Below are positions 28,892 to 35,812 of a stretch of 64,000 nucleotides of DNA, one piece after another. Within the stretch, counting starts at the first letter, position 1. Every line of letters starts with the position of its first letter. This stretch comes from Alphaproteobacteria bacterium. GTDB taxonomy: Bacteria; Pseudomonadota; Alphaproteobacteria; Sphingomonadales; Emcibacteraceae. Made by a program: the position numbers and the translations under genes. Location of the stretch: assembly GCA_030428615.1 (NCBI GenBank), contig JAUIDN010000002.1, forward strand, positions 62,001-126,000. Reading direction: 5' to 3'. The notes beneath the pieces were generated by a model. It was not told the origin of the DNA, ran no database searches, and worked only from the letters and a program-made list of their open reading frames with translations.

Positions 28892-29275
28892 ATGGTAAAA
28901 CACAAAGGGTCCTGCCACTGCGGCGCTATTACATTCGAAGTAAATGGAACAGCTACAATTAAAGCAAGCGAATGTAACTGCAGCATTTGCAGAGCCTGCG
29001 GATTTGTCCATTATATTGTTCCAAAAGAAGATTTCAGGCTTTTGACCGGCGAGAACGATATCACCACCTATAGCTTTAACACGCACACCGCCAAACATAC
29101 TTTTTGTAAACATTGCGGTATAAAATCCTTTTATACACCACGATCACACCCTGACGGTATTAGCATCAATGTAAACTGCCTTGATCTTTCAACGGTCACA
29201 TCGATTGATTACAGCAAATTTGATGGTGCCCATTGGGAGAAAAATGTTGATGATTTAAGAAAGACCTTGGCCTAA
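28892..29275 (+). CDS. GFA/CENP-V domain zinc protein
   Basis: This 127-residue protein begins HKGSCHCGAITFEV and has CNCSICRACG and FCKHCGIKSFY. Together these form the zinc-binding cysteines of the glutathione-dependent formaldehyde-activating (GFA) family. True GFA binds glutathione and speeds S-hydroxymethylglutathione formation, but many relatives have unknown roles. It starts 2 nt after recR, probably in the same transcript. Confidence 0.85.
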   Translation: MVKHKGSCHCGAITFEVNGTATIKASECNCSICRACGFVHYIVPKEDFRLLTGENDITTYSFNTHTAKHTFCKHCGIKSFYTPRSHPDGISINVNCLDLSTVTSIDYSKFDGAHWEKNVDDLRKTLA

Positions 29276-29429
29276 TTCAGGCTTCGACCGAGCGATTCCC
29301 GCCATAGCACCCTCGTAAAATCACAAATAATTATATATTTGTTACTGGCATTTCTTTACGAAGTTTTATAAGCTGCCTTTAAGTAACATACTCTGAAGCC
29401 ATCCCATCTAAATCAATCTAAGACATGAG

Positions 29430-29484
29430 GGGCTGGCCGTGGAAATAACTCCACCGGGTTGTGATGGAAACGTCATGGCCTCCC
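29430..29484 (+). promoter_or_regulatory. Structured leader of moaA, candidate molybdenum-cofactor riboswitch
   Basis: A compact three-way junction can be drawn. The closing stem pairs 29430-29438 with 29477-29484 (GGG..GGCC with GGCC.CCC). Hairpin two is GTGGA/TCCAC (29439-29443 with 29450-29454). Hairpin three pairs 29461-29466 with 29471-29476 and is capped by a GAAA tetraloop. It ends 23 nt before the likely moaA start. Moco RNAs are known in front of moaA genes and use GNRA loops. Family membership is inferred from structure and position, not from an alignment. Confidence 0.5.
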
Positions 29485-29507
29485 GAATTTGGAAAAGAGA
29501 ACGAACA

Positions 29508-30482
29508 ATGCTAGTTGACAAATTTGATAGAAGTTTCCCCTATCTGCGCCTTTCTATAACGGCAATATGCAATTTCAGTTGCACCTATTGCCTGCCCAAC
29601 GGGTATCAGAAAACAGGCCAGGAACATTTCCTGCGGCAGGACGAAATAAGCCGCCTTCTTGACGCCTTTATAGACCTTGGTGTCTGGAAAATTCGCCTGA
29701 CAGGCGGAGAGCCGACAATTCGAAAGGATTTCACCGAAATCGCCCGAATGATTGGAAAGAGGGACGAAATTAAAACTTTCGCCTTTACGACCAACGGCTA
29801 CAGGTTAAAGGAAAATGCCAAAGTCTGGCGGGACGCGGGGCTAAATAATGTCAATATCAGTATCGACAGCCTGAATGCCAAAAAATTTCACGAGATTACC
29901 GGTCATAACCGGATGAAAGAAATCCGCGAAGGAATCGAAGAAGCAATAAAGGTAGGGTTTGAAAACGTTAAAATTAATGTTGTTCTGTTAAAAGGCGTCA
30001 ATGACGGTGAACTTGACCAGTATCTTGATTATGTCAAGGGAACACCGGTTAGCGTGCGCTATATTGAACTGATGCAGACAGGCGATAATCTCACTTATTT
30101 TAATAAATATCACCGATCCGCAGATCATATAAAAGACCAACTGCTGAAGCGCGGATGGGTGGAAAATATCAGAACCCCCGGCGCTGGGCCCGCAGTGAAC
30201 TTTACACATTCGGATTATTCGGGATCAATTGGTATTATTGCCCCCTATTCAAAAGACTTTTGTACCGGGTGCAATCGTCTTCGCATCACATCCTCAGGGG
30301 ATCTACGTTTATGCCTGTTTGGCAACGTTGGCATTCCTTTGCGCCACTTGCTACAAAACGATGATCAAAAAGAAACATTGAAAAAGGTAATTTCCAAGCA
30401 GCTTGATTATAAAGCCTCCTCACATTTTCTCGCTGCTGGTGATACTGGGATTATGACGAACCTTTCCTCTACCGGGGGTTAA
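29508..30482 (+). CDS. moaA: GTP 3',8-cyclase MoaA
   Basis: This radical-SAM enzyme of about 324 residues starts molybdopterin synthesis by cyclising GTP. The N-terminal cluster motif is CNFSCTYC, followed by LTGGEPT. The C-terminal cluster is formed by CTGCNRLRITSSGDLRLC. The chain ends in Gly-Gly, which is required for catalysis in the family. The frame is open back to 29439, but that stretch coincides with the structured leader and is unlike the family, so the ATG at 29508 is preferred. The product would serve the SoeABC-type molybdoenzyme. Confidence 0.9.
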   Translation: MLVDKFDRSFPYLRLSITAICNFSCTYCLPNGYQKTGQEHFLRQDEISRLLDAFIDLGVWKIRLTGGEPTIRKDFTEIARMIGKRDEIKTFAFTTNGYRLKENAKVWRDAGLNNVNISIDSLNAKKFHEITGHNRMKEIREGIEEAIKVGFENVKINVVLLKGVNDGELDQYLDYVKGTPVSVRYIELMQTGDNLTYFNKYHRSADHIKDQLLKRGWVENIRTPGAGPAVNFTHSDYSGSIGIIAPYSKDFCTGCNRLRITSSGDLRLCLFGNVGIPLRHLLQNDDQKETLKKVISKQLDYKASSHFLAAGDTGIMTNLSSTGG

Positions 30483-30483
30483 T

Positions 30484-30819
30484 ATGAAAATCCGGTTGGA
30501 ACCACAGAAAACATACATTCGCTTAAGTAAGCCTGAATATCAGGAGTTGCTCAAAACCGGTTTCCTTGCCGGCGAGACAATTTTTTCACAAGGCGCTAAA
30601 CTTAAATTTTGTCTTGAACTGAAAGATCAACAAAATCTACATTTTTCCGACCACACCCTTCATTTCGCACTGCCGAATCAACAAATTCAACAGCACACTC
30701 CAAAAAAAACAGGATTATCATTTTATTTTCAAATAGATAGCAATTTAAATCATGAATTGATATTTGAGGTCGATATAAGGAAACCGCGGCTTAGTTCAAG
30801 GAAAAAAAACGAACCATAA
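30484..30819 (+). CDS. Small hypothetical protein behind moaA (possible DUF7009)
   Basis: This 111-residue protein begins MKIRLEPQKTYIRLSKPEYQ. It has a beta-rich middle (KLKFCLELKDQ, LHFALPNQQI) and a Lys/Arg-rich tail. The N-terminal pattern resembles the DUF7009 family (MKIRI...RLRLSQ.E), a resemblance from memory and not from a search. It starts 1 nt after the moaA stop codon, so it is translated with moaA and may relate to molybdenum cofactor use. Confidence 0.65.
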   Translation: MKIRLEPQKTYIRLSKPEYQELLKTGFLAGETIFSQGAKLKFCLELKDQQNLHFSDHTLHFALPNQQIQQHTPKKTGLSFYFQIDSNLNHELIFEVDIRKPRLSSRKKNEP

Positions 30820-30961
30820 AAAATTGCAAATTATTGCTTTTATTTTCAATTGAAACCGCTATTTTACTGACCTTACGCGAGAATCGGCAACCATTCTGCT
30901 TCAGGCCTGAACCAATAATAATTACAAAACAGTGGGGTTTTCGGATACAGTTTCAGAATGT

Positions 30962-31021
30962 TTGCAAATTAATAATATGTGTTATATGATAATGTAACAT
31001 TATAAAATGAAAGATTATCAT
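30962..31021 (+). promoter_or_regulatory. Candidate promoter and operator of the amine oxidase operon
   Basis: TTGCAA (30962-30967) and TATGAT (30985-30990) are separated by 17 nt, a good sigma-70 pair. Overlapping the -10 element is a perfect inverted repeat, ATGATAAT (30986-30993) and ATTATCAT (31014-31021). A smaller palindrome, AATGT-A-ACATT, lies at 30991-31001. The arrangement suggests a repressor site. The remainder of the 283-nt gap is A+T-rich without a gene. Confidence 0.45.
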
Positions 31022-31102
31022 TTAGTTATTTTAATGTTTTGTGGAATGCGGAAAGTATTGAATTAGCTAAAATATTTAATTCATAATATTTAAGGGAATA
31101 TA

Positions 31103-32734
31103 ATGACTAAGACAGAAAATTCAAAAATGGCCGGCCCTCACGCGACAGGGATGACAAAAAGATCTTTTTTGCAATCCGTCGGTATGATCGGCGGCACCGC
31201 AGCCGTTATGACAGCAATGCAGGGATGGGATATTGGATTTGCTTCTGAAATGGACCGCCCTCCACAAATGTCAACGGACGGTAACGGTAAAAAAGTTATT
31301 ATTCTGGGAGCTGGTCTTGCGGGAATGGTACTGGCCTATGAAATGAGCAAAAAGGGCTATAACTGCAAAATTATTGAAGCTCTTCATTATGCCGGCGGAC
31401 GCTGTGTATCTGCACGTAAAGGATCCATTATCGAGGAAATTGACGGGCAGAAACAGGTTTGTAATTTCCGTGATGGCAACTATATAAATTATGGTCCCTG
31501 GCGTATACCAGCGGAACACAAATCAACAATTTATTACTGCCGGACGCTAGGTGTCCCGCTTGAAGTTATGGTCAATAAATCAGGTAAGGCCTACTATTAT
31601 TATGAAAATAAAGAAGGCCCGTTTAAAGGCCAGCCTATCCGTCAGGAAGAAGCCGATGTGGACTTTAAAGGATACACAACAGAACTTCTTGCCAAAGTCG
31701 CCGATCAGGGTGCACTGGATGAGCTAATTACCCAGGAAGATAAAGAAAAACTGCTCGAGCACCTTAAATCATCCGGATTGATTGATAGCAAAGACTTGAA
31801 CTACCGGGCAAACCGGGCACGCGGACACAAATCTTATCCCGGCGCCGGTATGAATTTTGGGGAACTTTCCGACCCGTTCTCAATGGCAGATACATTCAGC
31901 GTAAGGCAGGCGAGCCGAAACGAAACCGCGGATCACCCGGCCGTCATGTTCCAGGCCGTTGGCGGAATGGATCAGATCGCACAAGGCCTTAAGCGAGCAT
32001 TGAGTGACGAGAGTATCGTTTATAATTCTGAAGTAACCGACATCATTCAAAATGAAAACGAAGTCAAAGTCACTTATAAGAATACAAAATCAGGTGCGGT
32101 GAGCACTGAAAATTGTGATTATGTAATATCAACAGCACCGCTAGGCGTAATGGCAAACATCAATACCAACCTTAGCGAAGAATTCCAAACTGCCCTGAAA
32201 GCAACCAGAAGCAATCCTGCCTGTAAAATTGGTGTTGAAATGAACCGCCGATTCTGGGAACAGGATGATATGATCTACGGTGGCGTAACAAACACTGATA
32301 TAGAGGGCCAACGCGTCCTGAGTTATCCATCAGGAAATCTGTTCGGTGCTGCACATGGTGATACTGGTGTCATTCTTGGTTATTATCCGATTGGCGGCTC
32401 GTCCGTTCCTGTCAGTAACTTAACTATATCGGAACGCATTGAATTTGCGCTTTCCGCCGGTGAAAAAATCCATCCCGGGAATTACAGAAATCACTTTACG
32501 GGTGAAGCGATGTCAGTGGCCTGGCATAAAATGAAATATGCACTCGCCGGTTGGGAAAACTGGTCACGCCGGGGTCGCACCCGCTCCTTCCCTGTTATGC
32601 AGAAAGGTGACAAACGCATATTTGTATCCGGTAATATTGCATCACCAGCCCTAGGCGGGTGGATGGCAGGCGCTATCGAAGGCGCGTGGTCAACGATGGA
32701 AGTCATCGATAAACGCGTCGCCGAGCAGGCTTAA
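31103..32734 (+). CDS. Exported flavin-containing amine oxidase / L-amino-acid oxidase family protein
   Basis: This 543-residue flavoprotein has a Tat-like leader (MTKRSFLQSVGMIGG, with Lys-Arg in place of Arg-Arg) and an ADP-binding fold with GAGLAGMVLAYEMSKKG then EALHYAGGRC. At the C-terminus GNIASPALGGWMAGAIEGAW covers the flavin and substrate site. Such enzymes oxidise amines or amino acids to imines. The immediate downstream genes encode an exported cytochrome c and two exported RidA proteins. This suggests that it works in the periplasm and may pass electrons to the cytochrome instead of oxygen. The substrate is unknown. Confidence 0.85.
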   Translation: MTKTENSKMAGPHATGMTKRSFLQSVGMIGGTAAVMTAMQGWDIGFASEMDRPPQMSTDGNGKKVIILGAGLAGMVLAYEMSKKGYNCKIIEALHYAGGRCVSARKGSIIEEIDGQKQVCNFRDGNYINYGPWRIPAEHKSTIYYCRTLGVPLEVMVNKSGKAYYYYENKEGPFKGQPIRQEEADVDFKGYTTELLAKVADQGALDELITQEDKEKLLEHLKSSGLIDSKDLNYRANRARGHKSYPGAGMNFGELSDPFSMADTFSVRQASRNETADHPAVMFQAVGGMDQIAQGLKRALSDESIVYNSEVTDIIQNENEVKVTYKNTKSGAVSTENCDYVISTAPLGVMANINTNLSEEFQTALKATRSNPACKIGVEMNRRFWEQDDMIYGGVTNTDIEGQRVLSYPSGNLFGAAHGDTGVILGYYPIGGSSVPVSNLTISERIEFALSAGEKIHPGNYRNHFTGEAMSVAWHKMKYALAGWENWSRRGRTRSFPVMQKGDKRIFVSGNIASPALGGWMAGAIEGAWSTMEVIDKRVAEQA

Positions 32735-32826
32735 CGACGCATCATAGAGGACATAATGTCGTCACAAACTTTTAAAATACTTAAAAGTGTGTAATGATTA
32801 AATAAAACAACATAGTGTGGTTAAAA

Positions 32827-33228
32827 ATGAAAAAAATAATTCATGTTATAATAGCTTTAGTGGGGTTTTCAGCTTTATTTTCTGCGGCGTACGCACAAGA
32901 CTACCTGGAAGAAGGGGAGCAAATTTACGTCGATTTTTGTGAAGCCTGCCACCAACCGGGTGGCGAAGGATTTGAAGACATATACCCGGCGCTGAAAGAT
33001 AATGAGTTTGTCTTGGGTGATAAGGAAGAGGTGATCTATCTATTGCTCGAGGGCCGTGCAGGCATGCCAACATTTATTGCCGATCTGGAAGTAGACCAAC
33101 TTACGACAATCATCAATTATATCCGCAACAGTTGGGGTAATGATGGCGGCGAGGTTACTCAGGAAGAAGTTGACGAGGCGTATGAATTTATCGCTGAAGA
33201 AGATGACGGCTTCGGACCGGGCAACTAG
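32827..33228 (+). CDS. Exported small c-type cytochrome
   Basis: This protein of about 133 residues has a signal peptide ending AAYAQ. A single haem domain carries CEACH and the likely axial methionine in AGMPTF. A strongly acidic tail follows (DEAYEFIAEEDDGFG). It is a periplasmic monohaem cytochrome. The gene lies 92 nt behind the amine oxidase gene and in front of two RidA genes, so it is the likely electron acceptor of the oxidase. The frame is open from a GTG at 32815; the ATG at 32827 is preferred because it gives a cleaner signal peptide. Confidence 0.85.
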   Translation: MKKIIHVIIALVGFSALFSAAYAQDYLEEGEQIYVDFCEACHQPGGEGFEDIYPALKDNEFVLGDKEEVIYLLLEGRAGMPTFIADLEVDQLTTIINYIRNSWGNDGGEVTQEEVDEAYEFIAEEDDGFGPGN

Positions 33229-33246
33229 GGTCTTATTTTTGGAAAA

Positions 33247-33281
33247 TTTCGTACCGATTTCGACCGGAAATCGTTGCGAAA
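33247..33281 (+). promoter_or_regulatory. Intercistronic hairpin between cytochrome and RidA genes
   Basis: CGATTTC (33255-33261) and GAAATCG (33267-33273) form a perfect stem. It is extended by TTTCG/CGAAA (33247-33251 and 33277-33281) across a 3x3 internal loop. No T run follows, so an mRNA-stabilising or processing element is more likely than a terminator. Confidence 0.4.
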
Positions 33282-33355
33282 ATAAAAGAATCCTTTAAGC
33301 TAGCCACCAGCGGCATTCACGAAATGCTGAACGAAAAATTCCAAGGGAGAAAATC

Positions 33356-33874
33356 ATGTCCAAACTCGTTAAATTTGCTGCTGCGCTAGTTATCAGTGGT
33401 GTTGTAACCCTCACAGCCCATGCACAAATGATCGAAAGAACAAGCCAGGGGTTTCTTGATCCGGGAATTGTAATTCCTGCTGGCGCTGAAACCTTTTATA
33501 TGAGTGGTAAAGGGAACCATGCGTGGGGCGAAGGCTGCATGACACGTGAAGAACGCGCGGCAAAAGGTGACGCATGTCAACCCGGCGATATGTATGAACA
33601 GGGAAAAGCTGTTTTTGAGTCCTTCAAAACCCAACTCGAAGAAGCCGGCTGGTCTCTTAGTGATGTTGTCATGCTTCGCATTTATGGTGTGCCGGGTGAA
33701 GATGGCAAAGTGGATTCTGCCGCGTTCAATAAAGCGTACCGCGAATATTTCGGTGCAGAATCAAAAAGTGGTAACACAAATCTACCGTCACGTACATTCG
33801 TAGGTATCCACTCTCTTGTGGTGCCAGGATGGTTGGTTGAAGTGGAAGCTCGCGCCATTCGTATGCCAAAATAG
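33356..33874 (+). CDS. Exported RidA-family protein, first copy
   Basis: This 172-residue protein has a signal peptide ending LTAHAQ, then a Rid/YjgF domain. Aligned by eye with E. coli RidA, the Arg of PSRTFVGIHSL matches catalytic Arg105, and the first Glu of LVEVEARA matches Glu120. RidA proteins hydrolyse reactive enamines and imines. Compared with cytosolic RidA it carries a cysteine-containing insert near CMTREERAAKGDAC, which could form a disulfide. A strong GGGAGAAAATC site precedes the start. It is third in the amine oxidase operon. Confidence 0.85.
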   Translation: MSKLVKFAAALVISGVVTLTAHAQMIERTSQGFLDPGIVIPAGAETFYMSGKGNHAWGEGCMTREERAAKGDACQPGDMYEQGKAVFESFKTQLEEAGWSLSDVVMLRIYGVPGEDGKVDSAAFNKAYREYFGAESKSGNTNLPSRTFVGIHSLVVPGWLVEVEARAIRMPK

Positions 33875-33895
33875 GTAATTCCAAAGGAGAAAATA

Positions 33896-34405
33896 ATGAC
33901 AAAATTACTAAAAATTATTACTGCCGTTGCTGTTGGCGCAGTTGCCACGTTTGTTGCTTCCAGCGCAAATGCACAGAATGCTGCTATCAAGCGAAATGAC
34001 GAAGGCCGCCATTTCTATTCAACTATTGAGGTTCCAGCACATGCCGATCAGCTTTTTGTCAGTGGTAAAGGGCCTGCGCAAAAAGATCCGGACGCAGAGG
34101 GTGTTGCCCGATTTGGCAGTACTGAAGAACAGGCCCGTAGTACTTTTAAAAGAATTAAGGAATCTATTGAAGCCGCTGGCTGGAGCATGAGCGATATTGT
34201 AATGGTTCGTGTATATTTGGTCGCAGATCCTGAAATGGGTAAAATGGATTTTGATGGCTTCAACACAGCATACCGTGAAGTCTTCGGTACAGAAGAACAA
34301 CCCAACAAACCTGTTCGTGCCGTCGTTGAAGTCGCTGGACTTGCTGTTCCGGGATGGTTGATCGAAGTTGACGTTCGCGGCGCAAGAATGCCGGCTCAAA
34401 ATTAA
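33896..34405 (+). CDS. Exported RidA-family protein, second copy
   Basis: This 169-residue protein has a signal peptide ending SSANAQ and a Rid domain similar to its upstream neighbour. The Arg105 equivalent lies in VRAVVEVAGL and the Glu120 equivalent in LIEVDVRG. It lacks the cysteine insert of the first copy. AAAGGAG precedes the ATG by a good distance, and only 21 nt separate the two genes. Two copies may form a heterotrimer or act on different imines. A terminator follows. Confidence 0.85.
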   Translation: MTKLLKIITAVAVGAVATFVASSANAQNAAIKRNDEGRHFYSTIEVPAHADQLFVSGKGPAQKDPDAEGVARFGSTEEQARSTFKRIKESIEAAGWSMSDIVMVRVYLVADPEMGKMDFDGFNTAYREVFGTEEQPNKPVRAVVEVAGLAVPGWLIEVDVRGARMPAQN

Positions 34406-34430
34406 TTATTAGGTTTAAATATCTTGTTAC

Positions 34431-34462
34431 AAAAGGCGCTGGTAACAATCAGCGCCTTTTTT
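34431..34462 (+). terminator. Rho-independent terminator ending the amine oxidase operon
   Basis: AAAAGGCGCT (34431-34440) and AGCGCCTTTT (34451-34460) form a perfect 10-bp stem with a 10-nt loop and continue into further T residues. The A run on the left side also lets it serve the convergent lipoprotein gene. Confidence 0.88.
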
Positions 34463-35741
34463 ATGGGCTCATCCATTGAAAAAATTCAACTGTATAGCCC
34501 CCCGGATCCCGAATGAGAAATGCGCGAATGGGCGCCGTCGTGCTGTTATAAATTTCATGCTCTATTTTTATATTCTTTGCGTTTAAGATAGCCCCGTACC
34601 AGTCGTCCACTGCATCTGACACGATGCTAACCATGACCGCGCTGTCTTTGTTTGGTTTATGAAATCCACCTTCGCTATCTTTAACCACCCCTATAAACGC
34701 ACTGTTGGTCAGTTTATAGATTTTGACCCACTCATCATCATACGTGGCTTCGAGCTGCAGGTCCTTACTATAAAAATCAACCGCCTTGTCCCAATCATCG
34801 GCGTTATAGTAAAGCATGGTTATTTGCTCATTAATTTTTGGAAGATCCATGGTTCCTTTTAAACTCCTGTCTGTTTGTCCCTTGTCCATTTGCACAGGTA
34901 GTGGTGTACAGTCAAGACCGTCAACATTTTCGCCGGACGTACTAAAATCGAGAAACGATGTTGATGCATATGTGGCAATCGTCGGTACATTGCCCACATA
35001 ATTGGTATCCATAACCGCATGCTCAACGGAAACCTGATATGCTTCACCGGGGTTAAAAAGGTCTTTGCTGATGGTCACTTGCTTATCTGCATATGTCAGA
35101 TGTTCGCCGCCGCCAAAGGGAACGCCGCTGTGTGAAATTTTTTCCCCTTTACAGTTTCCAACCACAGCGAAAATCAGATCATCAACAAATCCGTTTTCGT
35201 CCGGCCCACCTTCAGTAAAAGGTGTCCACGATATAACAAGGTCCTGATCCGGGTCTATTCCGGTTGCGGAAACTTGGTTTCCATTCTGGCTAAGGGTGAT
35301 AATCGGTGATGCGGGAATGCGTGTTTTTCCGTCATCCTTTTTTGACAGCACTACGGGGATATTGAGCGTTTGACCGTTTTCTTCCGTGTATGTAAACATA
35401 TATTCACCGTTCGGATAAAGCGCATCAAGATCGGCTTCATTGTTATAGCGCCCGCCATGTGTCTCAAGCACAGACGGGTGGTCGGCAAATTTCATTTGAT
35501 CAATGCCCGGGTTGTTTAAGGTCCCGTCCGTGACATGCCCGCCGTCCTTCACAAAGATTTCAGCAAAAAAATGATAATTTAACAGGTCCTGTGATCCGGA
35601 AGCATCCTGGCGATAATTAGCCGTCTTCCCAATCACAAGGAATTGTGTGTCGGCGCTGTTAATGTCATCACTTTGCGCACATGCATTAAGCGCCAATAAC
35701 GGAAAAATTAACAGAAAGGCCAGCCAGTTTTTTATCATCAT
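34461..35741 (-). CDS. Lipoprotein with C-terminal glyoxalase/VOC domain
   Basis: This 426-residue protein has a lipoprotein signal peptide with the lipobox LNAC near residue 20. A beta-rich N-terminal region (about 30-290) of unrecognised family follows. The C-terminal VOC (glyoxalase/bleomycin-resistance) domain runs from about 310, with ITMLYYNADDWDKAVDFYSK and ending FLIRDPGGYTVEFFQW. VOC domains are usually cytosolic metal-dependent enzymes, so a membrane-anchored, exported one is unusual. It is convergent with the amine oxidase operon. Confidence 0.7.
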   Translation of the reverse strand: MMIKNWLAFLLIFPLLALNACAQSDDINSADTQFLVIGKTANYRQDASGSQDLLNYHFFAEIFVKDGGHVTDGTLNNPGIDQMKFADHPSVLETHGGRYNNEADLDALYPNGEYMFTYTEENGQTLNIPVVLSKKDDGKTRIPASPIITLSQNGNQVSATGIDPDQDLVISWTPFTEGGPDENGFVDDLIFAVVGNCKGEKISHSGVPFGGGEHLTYADKQVTISKDLFNPGEAYQVSVEHAVMDTNYVGNVPTIATYASTSFLDFSTSGENVDGLDCTPLPVQMDKGQTDRSLKGTMDLPKINEQITMLYYNADDWDKAVDFYSKDLQLEATYDDEWVKIYKLTNSAFIGVVKDSEGGFHKPNKDSAVMVSIVSDAVDDWYGAILNAKNIKIEHEIYNSTTAPIRAFLIRDPGGYTVEFFQWMSP

Positions 35742-35812
35742 CTATTCCAAAAATTTTATTTTATCTATATGGTCAAAACCATATAGTAAATTTATCAGAA
35801 AATGAACGCGAA

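Noticed and set aside
29439-29507. N-terminal extension of MoaA
   Set aside because: It overlaps the structured leader, is unlike MoaA N-termini, and a suitable ATG lies at 29508.
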